Source of the DNA: Euwallacea fornicatus | Lineage: Eukaryota; Arthropoda; Insecta; Coleoptera; Curculionidae | Direction of reading: 5' to 3' | DNA: 64,000 bases | Assembly (NCBI RefSeq): GCF_040115645.1 | Contig: NW_027096041.1 | Coordinates: 1 to 64,000 of the forward strand | In this document: in pieces, positions 24,574 through 38,264 of the stretch | How the letters are laid out: each line of letters begins with the position of its first letter | How positions within the stretch are numbered: position 1 is the first letter of the stretch | Program-made: the position numbers and the translations under genes | Notes under the pieces: model-generated | What the model was told of the DNA's origin: nothing | The model's input: the letters and a program-made list of their open reading frames with translations, nothing else | The model's database searches: none

Positions 24574-27500
24574 TGACACTTTGTTTAAGGAATTTGGTCC
24601 TCATATGCCGAAGTTATCGAGCTTCAAAGTTTGAAAAGTCACACAAGTTGTGTGTTTGAGCACATAAAGTACTATTTTTCTTGGAAGTTCAACAAGATGC
24701 AATCATGTTGTGTTGTAACGTCTTCAAAATCTCGTCGATCTGATTATATTGACACTTTGTTTAAGGAATTTGGTCCTCATATGCCGAAGTTATCGAGCTT
24801 CAAAGTTTGAAAAGTCACAAAAGATGTGTGTTTGAGCACATAAAGTACTATTTTTCTCGGAAGTTCAACAAGATGCAATTCTGATGTGTTGTAACATCTT
24901 CAAAATCTCGTCGATCTGATTAATTTGACACTTTGTTTAAGGAATTTGGTCCTCATTTGCCGAAGTTATCGAGCTTCAAATTTGAAAAGTCACACAAGTT
25001 GTGTGTTTGAGCACATAAAGTACTATTTTTCTCTGAAGTTCAACAAGATGCAATCATGATGTGTTGTGACATCTTCAAAATCTCGTCGATCTGATGATAT
25101 TGACACTTTGTTTAAGGAATTTGGTCATCATATGCCGAAGTTATCGAGCTTCAAATTTGAAAAGTCACACAAGTTGTGTGTTTGAGCACATAAAGTACTA
25201 TTTTTCTTGGAAGTTCAACAAGATGCAATCATGATGTGTTGTAACATCTCCAAAATCTCGTCGATCTGATTATATTGACACTTTGTTTAAGGAATTTGGT
25301 CATCATATGCCGAAGTTATCGAGCTTCAAAGTTTGAAACGTCACACAAGATGTGTGTTTGAGCACATAAAGTACTATTTTTCTTGGAAGTTCAACAAGAT
25401 GCAATCATGATGTGTTGTGATATCTTCAAAACCTCGTCGATCTGATTATATTGACACTTTGTTTAAGGAATTTGGTCATCATATGCCGAAGTTATCGAGC
25501 TTCAAATTTGAAAAGTCACACAAGTTGTGTGTTTGAGCACATAAAGTACTATTTTTCTTGGAAGTTCAACAAGATGCAATCATGATGTGTTGTGACATCT
25601 TCAAAATCTCGTCGATCTGATTAATTTGACACTTTGTTTAAGGAATTTGGTCCTCATATGCCGAAGTTATCGAGCTTCAAATTTGAAAAGTCACAAAAGA
25701 TGTGTGTTTGAGCACATAAAGTACTATTTTTCGCGGAAGTTCAACAAGATGCAATTCTGATGTGTTGTAACATCTTCAAAATCTCGTCGATCCGATTAAT
25801 TTGACACTTTGTTTAAGGAATTTGGTCCTCATTTGCCGAAGTTATCGAGCTTCAAATTTGAAAAGTCACACAAGTTGTGTGTTTGAGCACATAAAGTACT
25901 ATTTTTCTTGGAAGTTCAACAAGATGCAATCATGATGTGTTGTGACATCTTCAAAATCTCGTCGATCTGATTATATTGACACTTTGTTTAAGGAATTTGG
26001 TCATCATATGCCGAAGTTATCGAGCTTCAAAGTTTGAAAAGTCACAAAAGATGTGTGTTTGAGCACATAAAGTACTATTTTTCTTGGAAGTTCAACAAGA
26101 TGCAATCATGATGTGTTGTAACATCTTCAAAATCTCGTCGATCTGATTAATTTGACACTTTGTTTAAGGAATTTGGTCCTCATTTGCCGAAGTTATCGAG
26201 CTTCAAATTTGAAAAGTCACACAAGTTGTGTGTTTGAGCACATAAAGTACTTTTTTTCTTGGAAGTTCAACAAGATGCAATCATGATGTGTTGTGACATC
26301 TTCAAAATCTCGTCGATCTGATTAATTTGACACTTTGTTTAAGGAATTTGGTCCTCATATGCCGAAGTTATCGAGCTTCAAATTTGAAAAGTCACAAAAG
26401 ATGTGTGTTTGAGCACATAAAGTACTATTTTTCTCGGAAGTTCAACAAGATGCAATTCTGATGTGTTGTAACATCTTCAAAATCTCGTCGATCTGATTAA
26501 TTTGACACTTTGTTTAAGGAATTTGGTCCTCATTTGCCGAAGTTATCGAGCTTCAAATTTGAAAAGTCACACAAGTTGTGTGTTTGAGCACATAAAGTAC
26601 TATTTTTCTTGGAAGTTCAACAAGATGCAATCATGATGTGTTGTGACATCTTCAAAATCTCGTCGATCTGATTAATTTGACACTTTGTTTAAGGAATTTG
26701 GTCCTCATTTGCCGAAGTTATCGAGCTTCAAAGTTTGAAAAGTCACTCAAGTTGTGTGTTTGAGCACATAAAGTACTATTTTTCTCGGAAGTTCAACAAG
26801 ATGCAATCATGATGTGTTGTAACATCTTCAAAATCTCGTCGATCTGAGTAATTTGACACTTTGTTTAAGGAATTTGGTCCTCATTTGCCGAAGTTATCGA
26901 GCTTCAAATTTGAAAAGTCACACAAGTTGTGTGTTTGAGCACATAAAGTACTATTTTTCTTGGAAGTTCAACAAGATGCAATCATGATGTGTTGTGACAT
27001 CTTCAAAATCTCGTCGATCTGATGATATTGACACTTTGTTTAAGGAATTTGGTCATCATATGCCGAAGTTATCGAGCTTCAAAGTTTGAAAAGTCACAAA
27101 AGATGTGTGTTTGAGCACATAAAGTACTATTTTTCTTGGAAGTTCAACAAGATGCAATCATGATGTGTTGTAACATCTTCAAAATCTCGTCGATCTGATT
27201 AATTTGACACTTTGTTTAAGGAATTTGGTCCTCATTTGCCGAAGTTATCGAGCTTCAAAGTTTGAAAAGTCACTCAAGTTGTGTGTTTGAGCACATAAAG
27301 TACTATTTTTCTCGGAAGTTCAACAAGATGCAATCATGATGTGTTGTAACATCTTCAAAATCTCGTCGATCTGATTAATTTGACACTTTGTTTAAGGAAT
27401 TTGGTCCTCATTTGCCGAAGTTATCGAGCTTCAAATTTGAAAAGTCACACAAGTTGTGTGTTTGAGCACATAAAGTACTTTTTTTCTTGGAAGTTCAACA

Positions 27501-30500
27501 AGATGCAATCATGATGTGTTGTGACATCTTCAAAATCTCGTCGATCTGATTAATTTGACACTTTGTTTAAGGAATTTGGTCCTCATTTGCCGAAGTTATC
27601 GAGCTTCAAATTTGAAAAGTCACACAAGTTGTGTGTTTGAGCACATAAAGTACTATTTTTCTTGGAAGTTCAACAAGATGCAATCATGATGTGTTGTGAC
27701 ATCTTCAAAATCTCGTCGATCTGATTATATTAACACTTTGTTTAAGGAATTTGGTCCTCATATGCCGAAGTTATCGAGCTTCAAAGTTTGAAAAGTCACA
27801 CAAGTTGTGTGTTTGAGCACATAAAGTACTAATTTTCTTGGAAGTTCAACAAGATGCAATCATGTTGTGTGGTAACATCTTCAAAATCTCGTCGATCTGA
27901 TTAATTTGACACTTTGTTTAAGGAATTTGGTCCTCATTTGCCGAAGTTATCGAGCTTCAAATTTGAAAAGTCACACAAGTTGTGTGTTTGAGCACATAAA
28001 GTACTATTTTTCTTGGAAGTTCAACAAGATGCAATCATGATGTGTTGTAACATCTTCAAAATCTCGTCGATCTGATTAATTTGACACTTTGTTTAAGGAA
28101 TTTGGTCCTCATATGCCGAAGTTATCGAGCTTCAAATTTGAAAAGTCACAAAAAATGTGTGTTTGAGCACATAAAGTACTATTTTTCTCGGAAGTTCAAC
28201 AAGATGCAATTCTGATGTGTCGTAACATCTTCAAAATCTCGTCGATCTGATTAATTTGACACTTTGTTTAAGGAATTTGGTCCTCATTTGCCGAAGTTAT
28301 CGAGCTTCAAATTTGAAAAGTCACAAAAGATGTGTGTTTGAGCACATAAAGTACTATTTTTCTCGGAAGTTCAACAAGATGCAATTCTGATGTGTTGTAA
28401 CATCTTCAAAATCTCGTCGATCTGATTAATTTGACACTTTGTTTAAGGAATTTGGTCCTCATTTGCCGAAGTTATCGAGCTTCAAATTTGAAAAGTCACA
28501 CAAATTGTGTGTTTGAGCACATAAAGTACTATTTTTCTTGGAAGTTCAACAAGATGCAATCATGATGTGTTGTGACATCTTCAAAATCTCGTCGATCTGA
28601 TTATATTGACACTTTGTTTAAGGAATTTGGTCCTCATATGCCGAAGTTATCGAGCTTCAAAGTTTGAAAAGTCACAAAAGATGTGTGTTTGAGCACATAA
28701 AGTACTATTTTTCTCGGAAGTTCAACAAGATGCAATTCTGATGTGTTGTAACATCTTCAAAATCTCGTCGATCTGATTAATTTGACACTTTGTTTAAGGA
28801 ATTTGGTCCTCATTTGCCGAAGTTATCGAGCTTCAAATTTGAAAAGTCACACAAGTTGTGTGTTTGAGCACATAAAGTACTATTTTTCTTGGAAGTTCAA
28901 CAAGATGCAATCATGATGTGTTGTGACATCTTCAAAATCTCGTCGATCTGATTATATTGACACTTTGTTTAAGGAATTTGGTCCTCATATGCCGAAGTTA
29001 TCGAGCTTCAAAGTTTGAAAAGTCACACAAGTTGTGTGTTTGAGCACATAAAGTACTATTTTTCTCTGAAGTTCAACAAGATGCAATCATGATGTGTTGT
29101 GACATCTTCAAAATCTCGTCGATCTGATGATATTGACACTTTGTTTAAGGAATTTGGTCATCATATGCCGAAGTTATCGAGCTTCAAAGTTTGAAAAGTC
29201 ACAAAAGATGTGTGTTTGAGCACATAAAGTACTATTTTTCTTGGAAGTTCAACAAGATGCAATCATGATGTGTTGTAACATCTTCAAAATCTCGTCGATC
29301 TGATTAATTTGACACTTTGTTTAAGGAATTTGGTCCTCATTTGCCGAAGTTATCGAGCTTCAAAGTTTGAAAAGTCACTCAAGTTGTGTGTTTGAGCACA
29401 TAAAGTACTATTTTTCTCGGAAGTTCAACAAGATGCAATCATGATGTGTTGTAACATCTTCAAAATCTCGTCGATCTGATTAATTTGACACTTTGTTTAA
29501 GGAATTTGGTCCTCATTTGCCGAAGTTATCGAGCTTCAAATTTGAAAAGTCACACAAGTTGTGTGTTTGAGCACATAAAGTACTTTTTTTCTTGGAAGTT
29601 CAACAAGATGCAATCATGATGTGTTGTGACATCTTCAAAATCTCGTCGATCTGATTAATTTGACACTTTGTTTAAGGAATTTGGTCCTCATATGCCGAAG
29701 TTATCGAGCTTCAAATTTGAAAAGTCACACAAGTTGTGTGTTTGAGCACATAAAGTACTATTTTTCTCTGAAGTTCAACAAGATGCAATCATGATGTGTT
29801 GTAACATCTTCAAAATCTCGTCGATCTGATTAATTTGACACTTTGTTTAAGGAATTTGGTCCTCATTTGCCGAAGTTATCGAGCTTCAAATTTGAAAAGT
29901 CACACAAGTTGTGTGTTTGAGCACATAAAGTACTATTTTTCTTGGAAGTTCAACAAGATGCAATCATGATGTGTTGTGACATCTTCAAAATCTCGTCGAT
30001 CTGATTATATTGACACTTTGTTTAAGGAATTTGGTCCTCATATGCCGAAGTTATCGAGCTTCAAAGTTTGAAAAGTCACACAAGTTGTGTGTTTGAGCAC
30101 ATAAAGTACTATTTTTCTTGGAAGTTCAACAAGATGCAATCATGTTGTGTTGTAACATCTTCAAAATCTCGTCGATCTGATTAATTTGACACTTTGTTTA
30201 AGGAATTTGGTCCTCATTTGCCGAAGTTATCGAGCTTCAAAGTTTGAAAAGTCACACAAGTTGTGTGTTTGAGCACATAAAGTACTATTTTTCTCTGAAG
30301 TTCAACAAGATGCAATCATGTTGTGTTGTAACATCTTCAAAATCTCGTCGATCTGATTAATTTGACACTTTGTTTAAGGAATTTGGTCCTCATTTGCCGA
30401 AGTTATCGAGCTTCAAAGTTTGAAAAGTCACACAAGTTGTGTGTTTGAGCACATAAAGTACTATTTTTCTTGGAAGTTCAACAAGATGCAATCATGATGT

Positions 30501-31417
30501 GTTGTGACATCTTCAAAATCTCGTCGATCTGATTATATTGACACTTTGTTTAAGGAATTTGGTCCTCATATGCCGAAGTTATCGAGCTTCAAAGTTTGAA
30601 AAGTCACACAAGTTGTGTGTTTGAGCACATAAAGTACTATTTTTCTTGGAAGTTCAACAAGATGCAATCATGATGTGTTGTGACATCTTCAAAATCTCGT
30701 CGATCTGATTAATTTGACACTTTGTTTAAGGAATTTAGTCCTCATATGCCGAAGTTATCGAGCTTCAAATTTGAAAAGTCACAAAAGATGTGTGTTTGAG
30801 CACATAAAGTACTATTTTTCTCGGAAGTTCAACAAGATGCAATCATGATGTGTTGTAACATCTTCAAAATCTCGTCGATCTGATTAATTTGACACTTTGT
30901 TTAAGGAATTTGGTCCTCATTTGCCGAAGTTATCGAGCTTCAAAGTTTGAAAAGTCACACAAGTTGTGTGTTTGAGCACATAAAGTACTATTTTTCTTGG
31001 AAGTTCAACAAGATGCAATTATGTTGTGTTGTAACATCTTCAAAATCTCGTCGATCTGATTAATTTGACACTTTGTTTAAGGAATTTGGTCCTCATTTGC
31101 CGAAGTTATCGAGCTTCAAAGTTTGAAAAGTCACTCAAGTTGTGTGTTTGAGCACATAAAGTACTATTTTTCTCGGAAGTTCAACAAGATGCAATCATGA
31201 TGTGTTGTAACATCTTCAAAATCTCGTCGATCTGAGTAATTTGACACTTTGTTTAAGGAATTTGGTCCTCATTTGCCGAAGTTATCGAGCTTCAAAGTTT
31301 GAAAAGTCACACAAGATGTGTGTTTGAGCACATATAGTACTATTTTTCTTGGAAGTTCAACAAGATGCAATCATGATGTGTTGTAACATCTTCAAAATCT
31401 CGTCGATCTGATTAATT
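24574..31417 (+). repeat. Shuffled monomer stretch with h-s-t modules
   Basis: The module h, s, t occurs at 27029-27555 and 29134-29660 (offset 2105 bp, twelve monomers), each preceded by a monomer with a GATGATA tail. An h-k, t, k-175 arrangement lies at 25977-26502. Rare variants include GAAACGTC with GATATC and AACCTC (25276-25451), the third TTCGCGG copy (25627-25801), ATTAACAC (27731) and GTGGTAAC (27731-27906). The strict 176/175 alternation of the left part is lost here. Confidence 0.75.
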
Positions 31418-34400
31418 TGACACTTTGTTTAAGGAATTTTACCACATTTTCCGAAGTTATCGAGCTTCAAAGTTTGAAAAGTCACAAAAGATGTGTGTTT
31501 GAGCACATAAAGTACTATTTTTCTTGGAAGTTCAACAAGATGCAATCATGATGTGTTGTAACATCTTCAAAATCTCGTCGATCTGATTAATTTGACACTT
31601 TGTTTAAGGAATTTGGTCCTCATTTGCCGAAGTTATCGAGCTTCAAAGTTTGAAAAGTCACTCAAGTTGTGTGTTTGAGCACATAAAGTACTATTTTTCT
31701 CGGAAGTTCAACAAGATGCAATCATGATGTGTTGTAACATCTCCAAAATCTCGTCGATCTGATTATATTGACACTTTGTTTAAGGAATTTGGTCATCATA
31801 TGCCGAAGTTATCGAGCTTCAAAGTTTGAAACGTCACACAAGATGTGTGTTTGAGCACATAAAGTACTATTTTTCTTGGAAGTTCAACAAGATGCAATCA
31901 TGATGTGTTGTGATATCTTCAAAACCTCGTCGATCTGATTATATTGACACTTTGTTTAAGGAATTTGGTCCTCATATGCCGAAGTTATCGAGCTTCAAAG
32001 TTTGAAAAGTCACACAAGTTGTGTGTTTGAGCACATAAAGTACTATTTTTCTGTGAAGTTCAACAAGATGCAATCATGATGTGTTGTAACATCTTCAAAA
32101 TCTCGTCGATCTGATTAATTTGACACTTTGTTTAAGGAATTTGGTCCTCATTTGCCGAAGTTATCGAGCTTCAAAGTTTGAAAAGTCACACAAGATGTGT
32201 GTTTGAGCACATATAGTACTATTTTTCTTGGAAGTTCAACAAGATGCAATCATGATGTGTTGTAACATCTTCAAAATCTCGTCGATCTGATTAATTTGAC
32301 ACTTTGTTTAAGGAATTTTACCACATTTTCCGAAGTTATCGAGCTTCAAAGTTTGAAACGTCACACAAGATGTGTGTTTGAGCACATAAAGTACTATTTT
32401 TCTTGGAAGTTCAACAAGATGCAATCATGATGTGTTGTGACATCTTCAAAACCTCGTCGATCTGATTATATTGACACTTTGTTTAAGGAATTTGGTCCTC
32501 ATATGCCGAAGTTATCGAGCTTCAAAGTTTGAAAAGTCACACAAGTTGTGTGTTTGAGCACATAAAGTACTATTTTTCTGTGAAGTTCAACAAGATGCAA
32601 TCATGATGTGTTGTAACATCTTCAAAATCTCGTCGATCTGATTAATTTGACACTTTGTTTAAGGAATTTGGTCCTCATTTGCCGAAGTTATCGAGCTTCA
32701 AAGTTTGAAAAGTCACACAAGATGTGTGTTTGAGCACATATAGTACTATTTTTCTTGGAAGTTCAACAAGATGCAATCATGATGTGTTGTAACATCTTCA
32801 AAATCTCGTCGATCTGATTAATTTGACACTTTGTTTAAGGAATTTTACCACATTTTCCGAAGTTATCGAGCTTCAAAGTTTGAAAAGTCACAAAAGATGT
32901 GTGTTTGAGCTCATAAAGTACTATTTTTCTCTGAAGTTCAACAAGATGCAATCATGATGTGTTGTAACATCTTCAAAATCTCGTCGATCTGATTAATTTG
33001 ACACTTTGTTTAAGGAATTTGGTCCTCATTTGCCGAAGTTATCGAGCTTCAAATTTGAAAAGTCACACAAGTTGTGTGTTTGAGCACATAAAGTACTATT
33101 TTTCTCTGAAGTTCAACAAGATGCAATCATGATGTGTTGTAACATCTTCAAAATCTCGTCGATCTGATTAATTTGACACTTTGTTTAAGGAATTTGGTCC
33201 TCATTTGCCGAAGTTATCGAGCTTCAAAATTTGAAAAGTCACACAAGTTGTGTGTTTGAGCACATAAAGTACTATTTTTCTCGGAAGTTCAACAAGATGC
33301 AATCATGATGTGTTGTAACATCTTCAAAATCTCGTCGATCTGAGTAATTTGACACTTTGTTTAAGGAATTTGGTCCTCATTTGCCGAAGTTATCGAGCTT
33401 CAAATTTGAAAAGTCACACAAGTTGTGTGTTTGAGCACATAAAGTACTATTTTTCTTGGAAGTTCAACAAGATGCAATCATGATGTGTTGTAACATCTCC
33501 AAAATCTCGTCGATCTGATTATATTGACACTTTGTTTAAGGAATTTGGTCATCATATGCCGAAGTTATCGAGCTTCAAAGTTTGAAAAGTCACACAAGAT
33601 GTGTGTTTGAGCACATATAGTACTATTTTTCTTGGAAGTTCAACAAGATGCAATCATGATGTGTTGTGACATCTTCAAAACCTCGTCGATCTGATTATAT
33701 TGACACTTTGTTTAAGGAATTTGGTCCTCATATGCCGAAGTTATCGAGCTTCAAAGTTTGAAAAGTCACACAAGTTGTGTGTTTGAGCACATAAAGTACT
33801 ATTTTTCTGTGAAGTTCAACAAGATGCAATCATGATGTGTTGTAACATCTTCAAAATCTCGTCGATCTGATTAATTTGACACTTTGTTTAAGGAATTTGG
33901 TCCTCATTTGCCGAAGTTATCGAGCTTCAAAGTTTGAAAAGTCACACAAGATGTGTGTTTGAGCACATATAGTACTATTTTTCTTGGAAGTTCAACAAGA
34001 TGCAATCATGATGTGTTGTAACATCTTCAAAATCTCGTCGATCTGATTAATTTGACACTTTGTTTAAGGAATTTTACCACATTTTCCGAAGTTATCGAGC
34101 TTCAAAGTTTGAAAAGTCACAAAAGATGTGTGTTTGAGCTCATAAAGTACTATTTTTCTCTGAAGTTCAACAAGATGCAATCATGATGTGTTGTAACATC
34201 TTCAAAATCTCGTCGATCTGATTAATTTGACACTTTGTTTAAGGAATTTGGTCCTCATTTGCCGAAGTTATCGAGCTTCAAATTTGAAAAGTCACACAAG
34301 TTGTGTGTTTGAGCACATAAAGTACTATTTTTCTTGGAAGTTCAACAAGATGCAATCATGATGTGTTGTGACATCTTCAAAATCTCGTCGATCTGATTAA

Positions 34401-37400
34401 TTTGACACTTTGTTTAAGGAATTTGGTCCTCATATGCCGAAGTTATCGAGCTTCAAAGTTTGAAAAGTCACACAAGTTGTGTGTTTGAGCACATAAAGTA
34501 CTATTTTTCTCTGAAGTTCAACAAGATGCAATCATGATGTGTTGTAACATCTTCAAAATCTCGTCGATCTGATTAATTTGACACTTTGTTTAAGGAATTT
34601 GGTCCTCATTTGCCGAAGTTATCGAGCTTCAAATTTGAAAAGTCACACAAGTTGTGTGTTTGAGCACATAAAGTACTATTTTTCTGGGAAGTTCAACAAG
34701 ATGCAATCATGATGTGTTGTGACATCTTCAAAATCTCGTCGATCTGATTAATTTGACACTTTGTTTAAGGAATTTGGTCCTCATTTGCCGAAGTTATCGA
34801 GCTTCAAATTTGAAAAGTCACACAAGTTGTGTGTTTGAGCACATAAAGTACTATTTTTCTTGGAAGTTCAACAAGATGCAATCATGATGTGTTGTGACAT
34901 CTTCAAAATCTCGTCGATCTGATTAATTTGACACTTTGTTTAAGGAATTTGGTCCTCATTTGCCGAAGTTATCGAGCTTCAAAGTTTGAAAAGTCACTCA
35001 AGTTGTGTGTTTGAGCACATAAAGTACTATTTTTCTCGGAAGTTCAACAAGATGCAATCATGATGTGTTGTAACATCTCCAAAATCTCGTCGATCTGATT
35101 ATATTGACACTTTGTTTAAGGAATTTGGTCATCATATGCCGAAGTTATCGAGCTTCAAAGTTTGAAAAGTCACACAAGATGTGTGTTTGAGCACATAAAG
35201 TACTATTTTTCTTGGAAGTTCAACAAGATGCAATCATGATGTGTTGTGACATCTTCAAAATCTCGTCGATCTGATTAATTTGACACTTTGTTTAAGGAAT
35301 TTGGTCCTCATATGCCGAAGTTATCGAGCTTCAAAGTTTGAAAAGTCACACAAGTTGTGTGTTTGAGCACATAAAGTACTATTTTTCTCTGAAGTTCAAC
35401 AAGATGCAATCATGATGTGTTGTAACATCTTCAAAATCTCGTCGATCTGATTAATTTGACACTTTGTTTAAGGAATTTGGTCCTCATTTGCCGAAGTTAT
35501 CGAGCTTCAAATTTGAAAAGTCACACAAGTTGTGTGTTTGAGCACATAAAGTACTATTTTTCTCTGAAGTTCAACAAGATGCAATCATGATGTGTTGTAA
35601 CATCTTCAAAATCTCGTCGATCTGATTAATTTGACACTTTGTTTAAGGAATTTGGTCCTCATTTGCCGAAGTTATCGAGCTTCAAAGTTTGAAAAGTCAC
35701 ACAAGTTGTGTGTTTGAGCACATAAAGTACTATTTTTCTTGGAAGTTCAACAAGATGCAATTATGTTGTGTTGTAACATCTTCAAAATCTCGTCGATCTG
35801 ATTAATTTGACACTTTGTTTAAGGAATTTGGTCCTCATTTGCCGAAGTTATCGAGCTTCAAAGTTTGAAAAGTCACTCAAGTTGTGTGTTTGAGCACATA
35901 AAGTACTATTTTTCTCGGAAGTTCAACAAGATGCAATCATGATGTGTTGTAACATCTTCAAAATCTCGTCGATCTGAGTAATTTGACACTTTGTTTAAGG
36001 AATTTGGTCCTCATTTGCCGAAGTTATCGAGCTTCAAATTTGAAAAGTCACACAAGTTGTGTGTTTGAGCACATAAAGTACTATTTTTCTTGGAAGTTCA
36101 ACAAGATGCAATCATGATGTGTTGTGACATCTTCAAAATCTCGTCGATCTGATTAATTTGACACTTTGTTTAAGGAATTTGGTCCTCATTTGCCGAAGTT
36201 ATCGAGCTTCAAAGTTTGAAAAGTCACTCAAGTTGTGTGTTTGAGCACATAAAGTACTATTTTTCTCGGAAGTTCAACAAGATGCAATCATGATGTGTTG
36301 TAACATCTCCAAAATCTCGTCGATCTGATTATATTGACACTTTGTTTAAGGAATTTGGTCATCATATGCCGAAGTTATCGAGCTTCAAAGTTTGAAAAGT
36401 CACACAAGATGTGTGTTTGAGCACATAAAGTACTATTTTTCTTGGAAGTTCAACAAGATGCAATCATGATGTGTTGTGACATCTTCAAAACCTCGTCGAT
36501 CTGATTATATTGACACTTTGTTTAAGGAATTTGGTCCTCATATGCCGAAGTTATCGAGCTTCAAAGTTTGAAAAGTCACACAAGTTGTGTGTTTGAGCAC
36601 ATAAAGTACTATTTTTCTGTGAAGTTCAACAAGATGCAATCATGATGTGTTGTAACATCTTCAAAATCTCGTCGATCTGATTAATTTGACACTTTGTTTA
36701 AGGAATTTGGTCCTCATTTGCCGAAGTTATCGAGCTTCAAAGTTTGAAAAGTCACACAAGATGTGTGTTTGAGCACATATAGTACTATTTTTCTTGGAAG
36801 TTCAACAAGATGCAATCATGATGTGTTGTAACATCTTCAAAATCTCGTCGATCTGATTAATTTGACACTTTGTTTAAGGAATTTTACCACATTTTCCGAA
36901 GTTATCGAGCTTCAAAGTTTGAAAAGTCACAAAAGATGTGTGTTTGAGCTCATAAAGTACTATTTTTCTCTGAAGTTCAACAAGATGCAATCATGATGTG
37001 TTGTAACATCTTCAAAATCTCGTCGATCTGATTAATTTGACACTTTGTTTAAGGAATTTGGTCCTCATTTGCCGAAGTTATCGAGCTTCAAATTTGAAAA
37101 GTCACACAAGTTGTGTGTTTGAGCACATAAAGTACTATTTTTCTTGGAAGTTCAACAAGATGCAATCATGATGTGTTGTGACATCTTCAAAATCTCGTCG
37201 ATCTGATTAATTTGACACTTTGTTTAAGGAATTTGGTCCTCATTTGCCGAAGTTATCGAGCTTCAAATTTGAAAAGTCACACAAGTTGTGTGTTTGAGCA
37301 CATAAAGTACTATTTTTCTTGGAAGTTCAACAAGATGCAATCATGATGTGTTGTAACATCTTCAAAATCTCGTCGATCTGATTAATTTGACACTTTGTTT

Positions 37401-38264
37401 AAGGAATTTGGTCCTCATTTGCCGAAGTTATCGAGTTTCAAATTTGAAAAGTCACACAAGTTGTGTGTTTGAGCACATAAAGTACTATTTTTCTTGGAAG
37501 TTCAACAAGATGCAATCATGATGTGTTGTGACATCTTCAAAACCTCGTCGATCTGATTATATTGACACTTTGTTTAAGGAATTTGGTCCTCATATGCCGA
37601 AGTTATCGAGCTTCAAAGTTTGAAAAGTCACACAAGTTGTGTGTTTGAGCACATAAAGTACTATTTTTCTGTGAAGTTCAACAAGATGCAATCATGATGT
37701 GTTGTAACATCTTCAAAATCTCGTCGATCTGATTAATTTGACACTTTGTTTAAGGAATTTGGTCCTCATTTGCCGAACTTATCGAGCTTCAAAGTTTGAA
37801 AAGTCACACAAGATGTGTGTTTGAGCACATATAGTACTATTTTTCTTGGAAGTTCAACAAGATGCAATCATGATGTGTTGTAACATCTTCAAAATCTCGT
37901 CGATCTGATTAATTTGACACTTTGTTTAAGGAATTTTACCACATTTTCCGAAGTTATCGAGCTTCAAAGTTTGAAAAGTCACAAAAGATGTGTGTTTGAG
38001 CTCATAAAGTACTATTTTTCTCTGAAGTTCAACAAGATGCAATCATGATGTGTTGTAACATCTTCAAAATCTCGTCGATCTGATTAATTTGACACTTTGT
38101 TTAAGGAATTTGGTCCTCATTTGCCGAAGTTATCGAGCTTCAAATTTGAAAAGTCACACAAGTTGTGTGTTTGAGCACATAAAGTACTATTTTTCTCGGA
38201 AGTTCAACAAGATGCAATTCTGATGTGTTGTAACATCTTCAAAATCTCGTCGATCTGATTAATT
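31418..38264 (+). repeat. Region of y-containing modules (g-u-y)
   Basis: The y monomer (TTACCACATTTTCC replacing GGTCCTCATTTGCC, one base shorter) first appears at 31418 and recurs at 32297, 32824, 34053, 36863 and 37915. It usually follows g (TCTGTGAAG) and u (CATATAGT). The g-u-y trimer occurs at 31945-32471, 32472-32998, 33701-34227, 36511-37037 and 37563-38089. A longer segment starting with h at 33525 is repeated from 36335 (offset 2810 bp, 16 monomers), though the monomers following the y copies differ. Confidence 0.8.

Noticed and set aside
31418..31592. Transposon insertion scar at the y monomers
   Set aside because: The y change replaces bases with a net loss of one. There is no target-site duplication, terminal repeat or extra sequence.
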